A DNA stretch of 63,152 nt, taken from contig CAZKEF010000031.1 in the NCBI GenBank assembly GCA_964551735.1, forward strand, positions 1 to 63,152, written 5' to 3'. Each line of letters opens with the position of its first letter. The stretch's first letter is position 1. Source of the DNA: DAOUAT01 sp964551735. GTDB lineage: Bacteria; Chloroflexota; Anaerolineae; CG2-30-64-16. The position numbers and the translations under genes are program-made. Below the pieces are notes generated by a model. The model worked only from the letters and a program-made list of their open reading frames with translations. It was not told the origin of the DNA and ran no database searches. Below, piece after piece: positions 34,644 through 42,992 of this stretch.

Positions 34644-34871
34644 TCACACGATCTCGAGCACGACACGCCGGTCTTGTGACATCACCCGCAGCAGCGTCCG
34701 CAGCGCGTTCGCCACCCGGCCATCTTTGCCGATCACCCGGCCCATGTCTTCGCGGTCCACATGCAGCTCAAGCACTGTCACGCTCGCGCCCCGGGTCTCC
34801 TTAACGGACACCTTCTCCGGCTTATCCACCAGGTTCCTGGCGATATATTCGATCAGTTCTTTTTCCTTCAC
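34644..34871 (-). CDS. khpA: KH-domain RNA-binding protein KhpA
   Basis: Small RNA-binding protein of 75 residues. The KH-domain GxxG loop is VIGKDGRVAN, and the start MKEKELIEYIARNLVDKPE is typical of the KhpA/YlqC family. The ATG at 34871 lies about 84 bp after rpsP. The order rpsP-khpA-rimM is conserved in many bacteria. Confidence 0.95.
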   Translation of the reverse strand: MKEKELIEYIARNLVDKPEKVSVKETRGASVTVLELHVDREDMGRVIGKDGRVANALRTLLRVMSQDRRVVLEIV

Positions 34872-34955
34872 CTGTCAGCCTCCGCATGTAACAGGGGCGG
34901 GCTGGCAACGCACGCGGCACTGGCGTTGCAGCACCGCCAAAGAGCGGCTGACCGG

Positions 34956-35225
34956 TTAGGCAGCCTGGGCGGCCGGCGCAGACGCGGCAACAATCCCCGT
35001 CGCCTTCAACAGGCGGGCCACGGTGTCGCTGGGTTGAGCGCCGACACTCAACCAATAGCGCGCGCGCTCGGCATCAATGCTCACGGTCTCCGGATCAGTG
35101 CGGGGGTTGTAGAACCCGATGTTCTCGATGATGCGGCCATCGCGCGGCGCGTGTTGATCTGCGACCACAACGCGATAACTCGGCTGCTTCTTGGCGCCTT
35201 GCCGGCGCAGACGGATACGTACCAT
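34956..35225 (-). CDS. rpsP: 30S ribosomal protein S16
   Basis: 89 residues, start MVRIRLRRQGAKKQPSYRVV and core RIIENIGFYNPRTDP, RARYWLSVGAQPSDTV are diagnostic for S16. ATG 35225 has AAGGAG 11 bases upstream. A longer frame exists but lacks homology. It follows ffh by 110 bp. Confidence 0.97.
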   Translation of the reverse strand: MVRIRLRRQGAKKQPSYRVVVADQHAPRDGRIIENIGFYNPRTDPETVSIDAERARYWLSVGAQPSDTVARLLKATGIVAASAPAAQAA

Positions 35226-35335
35226 GATGTTTCTGACTCCTTTTCGTAAATGGGACGCAGAAGGTCCCGAATGCTTGAAACCTCCTGGACAGGGACCAGA
35301 TTCCTTTGAAAACCGGGTTCCTGCCCAAGGGATCA

Positions 35336-36667
35336 TCAACGAAACATGTCCATCAAGCCGCGCATGCCCCCCCGGCCGCCCGAGCTCATCTGCTTCATCA
35401 TCTTTTGCATCTGGCGGAACTGATTGAGCAGATCGTTGATCTCGGGCACAGTCGTCCCGGAACCGCGCGCCACGCGGCGCTTGCGGTTGGCATTGAGGAT
35501 GCGCGGATCGCGGCGCTCGCCCGGCGTCATGGAGTTGATGATCGCCTCCAGGCGCCGCATCTCCTTGTCGGTGACGTCCGGGGCCAACTGCTGCGTCATC
35601 CGGCCCATGCCGGGGATCATTTCCAGGATCTGGGTCAGCGGCCCCATCTTTTTGATCTGTTGCAGCTGACCCAGGAAATCTTCCAAATTGAACTCACCCT
35701 TGACCAGCTTGCGGCCCATGCGTTCGGCCTCGCCCCGGTCCACGTTGGCGCTGGCCTTTTCGATCAGGCTGAGCATGTCGCCCATGCCCAGGATGCGCGA
35801 GGCCAGCCGGTCGGGATGAAAGACTTCTAGCGCGTCGGTCTTCTCGCCGATGCCCAGGAACTTGATGGGCACGCCGGTCACCTCGCGCATGGAGATGGCC
35901 GCGCCGCCGCGCGCGTCACCGTCCACCTTGGTGAGGATCAAACCGGTGAGGGCCACACGGTCGTGGAAGCCCTTGGCGACGTTGACCGCTTCCTGGCCCG
36001 TCATGGCGTCGGCTACCAGCAGGATCTCCTGAGGCCGCGCTAGGGCTTTGATCTGCTCCAGCTCGCGCATCATCTCTTCGCTGACCTGGAGGCGACCAGC
36101 CGTGTCCAAGATCACCGCGTCGAACGCGCCTTCCTTGGCGCGCTGTAAGGCGTGACGCACGATCTCCGGCGGTGGGGTCTTGACGCCCTCGCTGTGCACC
36201 GGGATGTCAAGCTGCTTGCCCAGCACCTCGAGCTGCGTCACGGCCGCGGGCCGGTAGGTGTCGGCCGCCACCAGTATCGCGCGCTTGTGGCTCTTGCGCA
36301 GGTTCAGCGCCAGCTTGGCCGCGGTGGTGGTCTTACCGGAGCCTTGCAAACCCACCAGCATGATCACCAGCGGCGCGGGCCCTGACATGTCGAGTCGCGC
36401 TGGCTCGCCCAGCGTCTTCAATAGCTCCTCGTGAACGATCTTGACAACCTGCTGGGCCGGGGTGAGGCTCTTCATCACCTCCGCGCCGATGGCGCGCTCA
36501 CGGACGCGCGCGACAAGCTGCTTGACGACCTTGAAATTGACGTCTGCTTCAAGGAGCGCCAAGCGCACCTCGCGCAACGCGACTTCTACGTCTTCTTCGC
36601 TCAGCCGCCCGCGCGCAGCCAGCCGGTCAAAGACCGCGTTCAGCTTGTTTTGCAGGTTCTCAAACAT
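35336..36667 (-). CDS. ffh: Signal recognition particle protein Ffh
   Basis: GTPase that binds 4.5S RNA and signal sequences and takes ribosomes to FtsY at the membrane. 443 residues: N domain (residues 1-90), G domain with GLQGSGKTTTAAKLA, DTAGRLQ, TKVDGDARGG, and a Met-rich M domain ending in QKMMKQMSSGG. All GTPase motifs are intact. ATG 36667 lacks a good Shine-Dalgarno site. First gene of the cluster, driven by the promoter at 36742-36770. Confidence 0.97.
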   Translation of the reverse strand: MFENLQNKLNAVFDRLAARGRLSEEDVEVALREVRLALLEADVNFKVVKQLVARVRERAIGAEVMKSLTPAQQVVKIVHEELLKTLGEPARLDMSGPAPLVIMLVGLQGSGKTTTAAKLALNLRKSHKRAILVAADTYRPAAVTQLEVLGKQLDIPVHSEGVKTPPPEIVRHALQRAKEGAFDAVILDTAGRLQVSEEMMRELEQIKALARPQEILLVADAMTGQEAVNVAKGFHDRVALTGLILTKVDGDARGGAAISMREVTGVPIKFLGIGEKTDALEVFHPDRLASRILGMGDMLSLIEKASANVDRGEAERMGRKLVKGEFNLEDFLGQLQQIKKMGPLTQILEMIPGMGRMTQQLAPDVTDKEMRRLEAIINSMTPGERRDPRILNANRKRRVARGSGTTVPEINDLLNQFRQMQKMMKQMSSGGRGGMRGLMDMFR

Positions 36668-36690
36668 TCGTTTCGTCCACTGTTACGCGC

Positions 36691-36716
36691 ATGGGCCGGC
36701 CTGCGGGCCGGCCCAT
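36691..36716. other. Perfect 11-bp hairpin in the ffh leader
   Basis: ATGGGCCGGCC, loop TGCG, GGCCGGCCCAT. It lies within the ~68-base ffh leader, 24 bases before the start codon, and may affect translation or act as an attenuator-like element. No T tract follows on the minus strand. Confidence 0.6.
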
Positions 36717-36741
36717 GGACTGTTGCACCTACCATGTTTAG

Positions 36742-36770
36742 ATTGTACGAGGGATTGCGCTTTTCGTCAA
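36742..36770 (-). promoter_or_regulatory. Promoter of the ffh-rpsP-khpA-rimM operon
   Basis: TTGACG (36765-36770) and TACAAT (36742-36747) on the minus strand with a 17-bp spacer. It overlaps the divergent promoter at 36755-36784, so the two cannot be bound by polymerase at the same time. Confidence 0.78.
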
Positions 36771-36784
36771 GTCCATGCTATAAT
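36755..36784 (+). promoter_or_regulatory. Promoter of the glycogen-binding protein gene
   Basis: TTGCGC (36755-36760), an 18-bp spacer and a perfect TATAAT (36779-36784). Its spacer contains the -35 box of the opposite ffh promoter. Confidence 0.68.
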
Positions 36785-36823
36785 CCCACCCAGCAGCAGA
36801 ATATCCGCCTGAGGATAAACATC

Positions 36824-37123
36824 ATGATCTATAAAGAACCCCTCCCTGACAGCAACGAGATGCGGGTGACGTTCGAGGTACCGTCGAGTGTGTGGGCGGA
36901 ACGAGTGAACCTGGTCGGTGACTTCAACGACTGGGACACCACCAAGACGGAGATGCACCAATCGCGCAACAACGGCAACTGGCGCGTGACGTTGGTGCTG
37001 CCGACTGGCAAGGAGTATCAGTTCCGCTACCTAATCAACGGCCGCGACTGGCAAAACGATTGGCACGCCGACAAGTACGCGCCCAACAAGTTCGGTTCCG
37101 ACAACTCGGTGGTGCTCACGTAA
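36824..37123 (+). CDS. Stand-alone glycogen-binding (CBM48/AMPK-beta-type) protein
   Basis: The 99-residue protein consists only of an early-set carbohydrate-binding domain: VTFEVPSSVWAERVNLVGDFNDW, then WRVTLVLPTGKEYQFRYLINGRDW and a Trp/Asn-rich end (NDWHADKYAPN). This matches the N-terminal domain of glycogen-branching enzymes and the AMPK beta subunit, with the key Trp residues and NLVGDFNDW. No catalytic domain follows. The ATG at 36824 has GAGGA 8 bases upstream. It may bind glycogen or target a partner to it; no partner is encoded next to it. Confidence 0.85.
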   Translation: MIYKEPLPDSNEMRVTFEVPSSVWAERVNLVGDFNDWDTTKTEMHQSRNNGNWRVTLVLPTGKEYQFRYLINGRDWQNDWHADKYAPNKFGSDNSVVLT

Positions 37124-37149
37124 AGCTGAGCCGTTCCCGCCCACGCAAA

Positions 37150-37178
37150 ACCGGCGGTGTCCCCCCACTGCCGCCGGT
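37150..37178. terminator. Possible hairpin terminator between convergent genes
   Basis: ACCGGCGG and CCGCCGGT flank a 13-base C-rich loop, 26 bp after the stop of the glycogen-binding gene. There is no T tract, so confidence is low. The rest of the 148-bp gap to ftsH shows nothing. Confidence 0.35.
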
Positions 37179-37271
37179 CAGGCCCTCTATGCGTCTCGTT
37201 CCTTCATTCTTTCAGCGATTGCGTATCCTCGTTTCAGGGTGAGAGGTATTTTGGCAACTGGCGTGCTGAGA

Positions 37272-39218
37272 CTAGTCCTTCACACACGCGCGCGGCTCGC
37301 CGGCCAGGGCTGCCCGCACAGCAGCGCCGTCCACCGTCTCACATTCCAGCAGCTCGCGCGTCAGCTGCTCCAGCGCTGGACGGCGCTCGCTGAGCAGCGT
37401 GCGCGCCCGCTGCTGCTGCTCCTCGATGATACGCTTGACCTCGGCGTCAATCAGCTTGCGGGTCTCGGCGCTCAAACTGCTGTTGTCTTCCACCGCGCCG
37501 CCCAGGTATTGGAGCTGCTGGCCAGCGTAGCGCACCGAACCCAACACGTCACTCATACCGAACTCGGTCACCATGCGCCGCGCGAGCTCGGTGGCGCGCA
37601 TGATGTCGTCGCTGGCGCCGGTGCTGATCTCGTCGTAGACCACCTTCTCGGCCGCGCGGCCGCCCATAATCACCGCGATGCGGTCGAGCAGCTCGGCCTT
37701 GCGCAGCAGATAGCGATCCTCCTCAGGCATCTGCATGGTGTAACCCAATGCCCCGCGACTGCGCGGCACGATGCTGATCTTGCTGACCGGGTCGCCGTGG
37801 GGAACCAGTTCCGCCACCAGGGCATGGCCCGCCTCATGATAGGCGACCGTGGTGCGGGTTTCTTCGTTCATCATGCGGGTGCGCTTCTCCAGGCCAGCCA
37901 CCACCCGCTCGATGGCCTCCTCGAAGTCCTTCATCCCCACCGCGGTCGCTTTACGCCGGGCCGCCAACAGGGCAGCCTCATTCATGATGTTCGCCAGGTC
38001 GGCGCCGCTGAAGCCGGGGGTCATGCGCGCTGCACGCTCGATGTCGAAGCCTGGCTCCAGAGTGATCCCTTTGCTGTGGATGCGCAGGATTTGCTGGCGG
38101 CCGATGAGGTCCGGGTTGCCCACGGCCACCTGCCGGTCGAACCGGCCGGCGCGCAGCAGCGCCTGGTCCAACACCTCGGGCCGGTTGGTGGCGGCCATGA
38201 TGATCACCGGCGACGCCGCGTTGGTCTTGAACCCGTCAATCTCGGCCAGGAGTTGGTTTAGCGTCTGCTCGCGCTCATCGTTGCCGCCGATGCGCACCGC
38301 ACCCCCGCGGCTCTGGCCGATGGCGTCAATCTCATCGATGAAGACGATAGCCGGGGCCGCCTTGCGCGCCTGCTCGAACAGGTCACGCACGCGCGCGGCG
38401 CCCACGCCCACAAACATTTCCACAAACTCGGAGCCGCTGGTCTCGAAGAAGGAGACCCCGGCCTCGCCCGCAGTCGCCTTGGCTAACAGCGTCTTGCCGG
38501 TGCCGGGCGGGCCCACCAGAAGCACACCCTTGGGGATGCGGCCGCCCAAGCTGGCGAACTGCTCCGGTGTTTTCAAAAACTGGATGATCTCCTGCAGCTC
38601 TGCGATGGCCTCATCTGCGCCGCCCACATCCTTATAGGTGACGCCCACATCCGCGGCCTTGACCTCGGTGGCCTTGCTCTTGCCGACGCCGAAGATGCCA
38701 CCGAAGCCGGCGGCACCACCCGCGCCCCCACGCGCCCGGAACAAAAAGTACCAGAACACCGCCAACAGCCCCAGGGGCAGGATCCACGACAGGAGCAGCG
38801 CGCCGGCCGGGCTGGGTGGCCGTGAAAACCGGTATTTCACCCCAGCCGCCTGCAGATCGGGCACCAGCTCAGGATCGCCGCCTGCGGCAAACACGGTATC
38901 GAAGCGCACGGTGGCGTTCGGATCAGCGGGCTCCCCGCCCTCAGTGGGCGATGCACGCATCACGCCCAGGATGTCAGTCTCGCTTATGGTCACCTCGATG
39001 ATGTCGCCGGCCGCCAGCTTGGCGCGGAACTCACTGTACGGGATCTCGACGGCCTGGATCGCCATCGGGCTCAAGATGAACTGCTGGAAAAGCCACAGCA
39101 CCAAAAAGCCCACCAGGATATAGGTGAGCATGTAGCGCATTTGGCGCTGCTGCGTCTCGCGTTTCTGCTCATCATCTTGCTCCGGCTTCTGTGGCCCCGG
39201 TTTACGATTGTCGCTCAC
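37272..39218 (-). CDS. ftsH: ATP-dependent zinc metalloprotease FtsH
   Basis: Membrane-bound AAA protease of 648 residues that degrades short-lived and misassembled proteins. Two N-terminal membrane helices (YILVGFLVLWLFQQFIL; LLLSWILPLGLLAVFWYF) flank the extracytoplasmic domain. The AAA module has Walker A GPPGTGKT, Walker B IVFIDEIDAIG and the second region of homology ATNRPEVLDQALLRAGRFDR. The zinc site is HEAGH, with the third ligand expected in the GAxDD segment (STGASDDIMRAT). Start GTG 39218 follows AAGGAG. It appears monocistronic. Confidence 0.97.
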   Translation of the reverse strand: MSDNRKPGPQKPEQDDEQKRETQQRQMRYMLTYILVGFLVLWLFQQFILSPMAIQAVEIPYSEFRAKLAAGDIIEVTISETDILGVMRASPTEGGEPADPNATVRFDTVFAAGGDPELVPDLQAAGVKYRFSRPPSPAGALLLSWILPLGLLAVFWYFLFRARGGAGGAAGFGGIFGVGKSKATEVKAADVGVTYKDVGGADEAIAELQEIIQFLKTPEQFASLGGRIPKGVLLVGPPGTGKTLLAKATAGEAGVSFFETSGSEFVEMFVGVGAARVRDLFEQARKAAPAIVFIDEIDAIGQSRGGAVRIGGNDEREQTLNQLLAEIDGFKTNAASPVIIMAATNRPEVLDQALLRAGRFDRQVAVGNPDLIGRQQILRIHSKGITLEPGFDIERAARMTPGFSGADLANIMNEAALLAARRKATAVGMKDFEEAIERVVAGLEKRTRMMNEETRTTVAYHEAGHALVAELVPHGDPVSKISIVPRSRGALGYTMQMPEEDRYLLRKAELLDRIAVIMGGRAAEKVVYDEISTGASDDIMRATELARRMVTEFGMSDVLGSVRYAGQQLQYLGGAVEDNSSLSAETRKLIDAEVKRIIEEQQQRARTLLSERRPALEQLTRELLECETVDGAAVRAALAGEPRACVKD

Positions 39219-39356
39219 TGATCACTCCTTGTTCAAGCCGCGATTCCAGAGATCACCCCCAGGCGGCAATATGGCACAGACAGATTATCACTATAAGTAT
39301 CACGCAAACCGTGCCGCGCGTCTGTGCCCTCGCGCACTAAATCGCGAACGCGAGAA

Positions 39357-39387
39357 CGGAGGAACGCGCACAAGGCGCGTTCCTCCG
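39357..39387. terminator. Perfect 13-bp hairpin after the corrinoid protein gene
   Basis: CGGAGGAACGCGC, loop ACAAG, GCGCGTTCCTCCG. It lies 33 bp past the stop of the corrinoid gene on the minus strand and 138 bp before ftsH. No T tract follows. The rest of the 201-bp gap (39219-39419) shows no gene. Confidence 0.5.
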
Positions 39388-39419
39388 CCGAGGCAATCCT
39401 GCCTTCCAGGACAGGTCGT

Positions 39420-40049
39420 CTACGCCAGGGACTTCGTCAGACGCACAGCCGCGCTGGCGTCTGGGCTGTAGCCATCCGCGCCGATCTGTTTCGCGAAGTT
39501 ATCGGTGACAGGTGCGCCACCGATGATGACCTTGACCTGCTCGCGCACGCCGGCTTCGGTGAGGGCCTTGACCGTGGCGCCCATGCTGGGCATGGTGGTG
39601 GTGAGCAGCGCCGACATGCCCACGACCTGCGGTTTGTGCTCCACCACGGCCTTCACAAACTTGTCCGGCGACACATCAGTGCCCAGGTCCACCACCTCGA
39701 ACCCGGCGCCTTCCAGCATCATGGCCACCAGGTTCTTGCCGATGTCGTGCAGGTCACCTTTGACGGTGCCGATGACGACCCTACCGGCCGAAGCCGAGCC
39801 GCTCTCGATCAGGTGCGGCTTCAGCAACGTCAGACCGGACTGCATGGCCCGGGCCGATACCAGCATCTCGGGCACGAAGTACTCGTTTTCCTCGAACAGC
39901 CGGCCCACCTCGTCCATAGCGGCAATCAGGCCCTGACGCAAGATCGTCTCAGCCGATGTCCCTTCGGCCAGGGCAGCCTTAACGCCCGCCTGCGCGCCAG
40001 GGGCATTGCCGTCCAAGACGGCCTGATAAATCGAATCCAATTGGCTCAC
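39420..40049 (-). CDS. Methyltransferase cognate corrinoid (B12-binding) protein
   Basis: 209 residues with a helical N-terminal cap (residues 1-~85; LFEENEYFVPEMLVSARAM) and a Rossmann-like B12-binding domain. The cobalt-ligating His lies in KGDLHDIGKN, and the cobalamin tail sites SALLTTTM and IIGGAP are present. Such proteins carry a methyl group between a substrate-specific methyltransferase and a URO-D-type acceptor methyltransferase. The GTG at 40049 follows GGGAGG. No methyltransferase lies next to it; the URO-D-type protein at 7870-8952 is a possible partner. Confidence 0.9.
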   Translation of the reverse strand: MSQLDSIYQAVLDGNAPGAQAGVKAALAEGTSAETILRQGLIAAMDEVGRLFEENEYFVPEMLVSARAMQSGLTLLKPHLIESGSASAGRVVIGTVKGDLHDIGKNLVAMMLEGAGFEVVDLGTDVSPDKFVKAVVEHKPQVVGMSALLTTTMPSMGATVKALTEAGVREQVKVIIGGAPVTDNFAKQIGADGYSPDASAAVRLTKSLA

Positions 40050-40125
40050 GATAACCTCCCTTAAGAATGCGATAGGATTACTATACGCCTTCTCTCAGCG
40101 CCTTACCATGACTTTAATCACCCAG

Positions 40126-40154
40126 TTGCCCAGAGCTGGCCTCTGTGTTAGACT
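40126..40154 (+). promoter_or_regulatory. Possible promoter of the RNase II-like gene
   Basis: TTGCCC (40126-40131), a 17-bp spacer and TAGACT (40149-40154), four of six matches in each box. It would place the start of transcription ~20 bases before the ATG at 40184, which supports that start over the GTG at 40145. Confidence 0.45.
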
Positions 40155-40183
40155 TACCCTACATCATCCGCCCTGAAACTACT

Positions 40184-42214
40184 ATGACAGACACACGCAT
40201 TCCCCAAGACAGCCTGGTGCTCTATAAAAACCGGCCGGCGCGCGTGCAACAGGTGGCCGCCGACAAGCTGGCCATCGAGATCGAAGGCGGCGAGACGGTG
40301 CGCGTCCGCCCCAAAGATGTCACCTTACTGCACCCCGGCCCCCTGCGGTCGCTGGCCGAGTTGCGGCCGCCATTCGGCGACGTGACCACCGCCTGGGAGA
40401 TTTTGGCTGGCAGCGCCACCACCCTACCGGAGCTGGCCGAGCTGGCCTACGGCGCGTTCACGCCTGCCACAGCCTGGGCCGCGCAGCAGCTTCTGGCCGA
40501 TGGCCTGCTGTTCCGCGGCACCGCCGAACGCGTCATCGCCTGCACCGTCGACGAGGTGGCCCAAACTCGCGCCGCGCGCGCGGCTGACGCGGCCGAGAAG
40601 CGCGCCTGGGAGGCGTTCATCGCCCGCGCAAAGGCCGGCCAGGTGGCAGCTGAAGACCGCCGTTACCTGCGAGAGATCGAGGATCTGGCGCTGGGTCGGG
40701 CCGAACGCAGCCGAGTGATGCGCGCCTTGGGCCGCGAGGAAAGCGCCGAGAACGCGCACGCCACGCTGCTGGAGTTCGGCGCGTGGGATGACACCATGGA
40801 CCCCTGGCCTGCGCGCGCGGGCGGGAACCTGATCGCGCCCGCGCTGCCGCTCCCCGCGCCTTGGAACGAAGCGGCGGCCTACCTCCGTGACCCCGACCGC
40901 GTTGACCTGACGCACCTGCCCGCGTTCGCCATTGACGACGCCAGCACCGACACCCCCGACGACGCGCTGAGCTACGAGCCAGGCCCCTTCGACGAGCTCA
41001 GGGCAAAAGCAGCGCAAGTTGGCAGCTTTCGCTCCGCGGCTGTGCCCAGGGCGGATGCTCATGCCGCGCCCGGCGCCACGGCCCCTTCGGGTGAAGAAGC
41101 GAGTGCAGTCAGCGGTCAGCGGTCAGCGGTCGATATGTTCAGAGCAGGCTCCGGCCTGGGTCGCATCTGGGTGCATGTAGCCGATCCCGCCCCCCTGGTG
41201 ACGCCCGACGAACCGCTGGACCTGGAGGCCCGCTCGCGCGGGGTGACGCTGCACCTCCCCGCAACGGTGGTGCCCATGCTGCCGCCGGCAGCCACGCCGC
41301 TACTGGGTCTGGGGCTGGCGCCGGTCTCGCCCGCGCTCTCCATCGCCATTGACCTGGACGACCGAGCCGAGATCGCAGGCGTCACAGTGGTGCCCAGCCT
41401 GGTGCACGTGACACGGCTAACCTACGAAGTAGCCCAGGCGCGCATCGGCGAGTCGCCCCTGGCTGAGTTGCATCGTGTTGCACAGGCCTGTGAGGCGCGA
41501 CGCTACGCGGCCGGCGCGGTGCGCATTGACCTGCCCGAAGCCAACGTGCGCGTGCATGGGGGCGAGATCGTCATCGAGCCTATCCCCCCATTAGGCAGCC
41601 GGCTGCTGGTGGAGAACGCCATGGTGCTGGCGGGGGAGGCCATCGCGCGCTATGCCGCCCAACACGGCATCCCTCTGCCCTACGCCACGCAGGAACCGCC
41701 CGACAGTGACGACCAGCCTGAAGGGGTCACCTTCTCTGCCATGTACGCGCTGCGCCGCACCATGAAACGCAGCCAGTATCGCAGCGCGCCCGCGCCCCAC
41801 AGCGGCCTGGGCCTGGCCGCCTATGCGCAGGCCACCAGCCCGCTACGCCGCTACCTGGACCTGGTGGTGCACCAGCAACTCCGCCGCCACCTGGCCGGCG
41901 AGCCGCCGCTGGACACGGCCGCGATCCTGGAACGCATCGGCGAGGTCGAAGATCTGTTGGCGGCCGCGCGGCAGGCCGAGAGCCGCTCAACGCGACACTG
42001 GACCCTGGCCTACCTGGCCCGGCGGCCCGACTGGCGCGGCCCGGCCGTGCTGCTGGACAAACGCGGCCTGAACGGAACCTTCGTCATCCCTGAGCTGGCG
42101 CTGGAAACCCAAGTGCACCTGGCCGCCGACCTGCCCCTCGACTCCGAAGTCACCCTGGCCCTCCGCGGGGTTGACCTTGCGCGGCAGGACGCGCGGTTCA
42201 GGGTGGAGAAGTAG
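40184..42214 (+). CDS. RNB-domain ribonuclease (RNase II/R family) with repeat-derived insert
   Basis: 676-residue exoribonuclease-like protein. The RNB core is the central part: DLPAFAIDDASTDTPDDALS holds the catalytic Asp cluster, and PHSGLGLAAYAQATSPLRRYLDLVVHQQL is diagnostic. A further winged-helix-like N-terminus (EILAGSATTLPELAELAYG) precedes it, and a short S1-like end (FVIPELALETQVHL) follows. Between the Asp cluster and the next core strand lies a ~60-residue low-complexity insert (40981-41140) with AVSGQRSAV, encoded by repeats. ATG 40184 is favoured over a GTG at 40145. An intact active site is likely, but the insert beside it could affect activity. Confidence 0.9.
   Translation: MTDTRIPQDSLVLYKNRPARVQQVAADKLAIEIEGGETVRVRPKDVTLLHPGPLRSLAELRPPFGDVTTAWEILAGSATTLPELAELAYGAFTPATAWAAQQLLADGLLFRGTAERVIACTVDEVAQTRAARAADAAEKRAWEAFIARAKAGQVAAEDRRYLREIEDLALGRAERSRVMRALGREESAENAHATLLEFGAWDDTMDPWPARAGGNLIAPALPLPAPWNEAAAYLRDPDRVDLTHLPAFAIDDASTDTPDDALSYEPGPFDELRAKAAQVGSFRSAAVPRADAHAAPGATAPSGEEASAVSGQRSAVDMFRAGSGLGRIWVHVADPAPLVTPDEPLDLEARSRGVTLHLPATVVPMLPPAATPLLGLGLAPVSPALSIAIDLDDRAEIAGVTVVPSLVHVTRLTYEVAQARIGESPLAELHRVAQACEARRYAAGAVRIDLPEANVRVHGGEIVIEPIPPLGSRLLVENAMVLAGEAIARYAAQHGIPLPYATQEPPDSDDQPEGVTFSAMYALRRTMKRSQYRSAPAPHSGLGLAAYAQATSPLRRYLDLVVHQQLRRHLAGEPPLDTAAILERIGEVEDLLAAARQAESRSTRHWTLAYLARRPDWRGPAVLLDKRGLNGTFVIPELALETQVHLAADLPLDSEVTLALRGVDLARQDARFRVEK
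40984..41004 (+). repeat. CCCTTCG...CTCAGG repeat inside the RNase gene
   Basis: CCCCTTCGACGAGCTCAGGG encodes PFDELR. It resembles the repeat at 29341-29367 in topA. The frame stays open. Confidence 0.6.
41108..41131 (+). repeat. Heptamer array GTCAGCG x3 inside the RNase gene
   Basis: Three GTCAGCG units plus GTC encode the AVSGQRSAV stretch. This is the third sequence type of in-frame heptamer array in the window. Confidence 0.88.
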
Positions 42215-42242
42215 CGCCGACTTTGGCGGGAACGTGCTACTC

Positions 42243-42378
42243 TGTCACCCTGAGCGGATCTGTCCCGTGAATAACACGGCAGCGCGAGACCAGCGAAGGG
42301 TCTCCGGTGCACGACGGAGATTCTTCACTGGATTCACGCCGTAACGGAAGGCTCGGGGTAGACCCGCTCAGAATGACG
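42243..42378 (-). repeat. MITE-like dispersed element, copy B (136 bp)
   Basis: Terminal repeats TGTCACCCTGAGCGGATC and GACCCGCTCAGAATGACG are imperfect inverses. Its reverse complement aligns with copy A at 27247-27384 over the ends and the inner GAGACCCTTCGCT and TTCACGGGAC segments. It fills the 202-bp gap between the RNase and cupin genes; nothing else is visible there except a possible TATACT box at 42390-42395. Confidence 0.8.
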
Positions 42379-42416
42379 CGCGTTCCCGATTATACTCAAC
42401 GCAGTAGGAGCCAAAC

Positions 42417-42752
42417 ATGACTTACTTCCACGATTCCACCGCCCGCACCCCCAAAGAGCTACTGTCCGGCGTGGTTGCGCGCACCTTCTGGGGCGACAAC
42501 GTTCTGCTATCGCTGGTTGACCTGGCCCCTGGCGCGGTGATCCCGTCGCACGGCCACCCGCACGAACAGATCACCACCGTGGTCAGCGGCAACCTGACGA
42601 TGACTATCGCCGGCGAGACGCGGCAGTGCGGGCCGGGCGCTGTGGCTGTGATCCCCGGCGGCGCCGCGCACAGCGTGGTCAACGGCCCGGAACCTACGCG
42701 CGTGATCGACGCGTTCTCGCCCGTGCGGGAGGATTACAAGTTCCCGGATTGA
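42417..42752 (+). CDS. Small cupin-domain protein
   Basis: 111 residues that form a single cupin barrel. Motif 1 is visible as PSHGHPHEQITTVVSG with metal-ligand His residues and Glu, and motif 2 as PGGAAHSV with the last His. Related proteins bind a divalent metal and act as isomerases, dioxygenases or sugar-binding proteins, which cannot be decided here. ATG 42417 follows AGGAG by 6 bases. Single gene. Confidence 0.9.
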   Translation: MTYFHDSTARTPKELLSGVVARTFWGDNVLLSLVDLAPGAVIPSHGHPHEQITTVVSGNLTMTIAGETRQCGPGAVAVIPGGAAHSVVNGPEPTRVIDAFSPVREDYKFPD

Positions 42753-42806
42753 AGTGGGGACGCGGAGACACGCGGATAGGGAGACGGGAAGACAAATGGC
42801 CTGTAT

Positions 42807-42835
42807 TTGACGCGGGGGCAGGAATCTGGTAAACT
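42807..42835 (+). promoter_or_regulatory. Promoter of tRNA-Lys
   Basis: TTGACG (42807-42812), a 17-bp spacer and TAAACT (42830-42835). The transcript would start ~17 bases before the mature tRNA. The decamer repeat GACGCGGAGA/CACGCGGATA lies just upstream (42759-42778). Confidence 0.78.
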
Positions 42836-42858
42836 CTCCCCTGCGTGTGAAATGGCCC

Positions 42859-42931
<73 letters not shown>

Positions 42932-42953
42932 TACAATATATCAGAGTCAGGAG

Positions 42954-42992
42954 GGCTACTACCACTAAACACAGTGGGCTGGTAGCCTTTTT
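42954..42992 (+). terminator. Intrinsic terminator of tRNA-Lys
   Basis: GGCTACTACCACT, loop AAACAC, AGTGGGCTGGTAGCC and then five Ts, with small bulges. It lies 22 bases after the tRNA. The stop codon of the pseudogene on the other strand lies in its loop. Confidence 0.82.

Noticed and set aside
36431..36823. N-terminal extension of the glycogen-binding protein over ffh
   Set aside because: It is antisense to ffh and crosses the TATAAT promoter; the ATG at 36824 has its own ribosome site.
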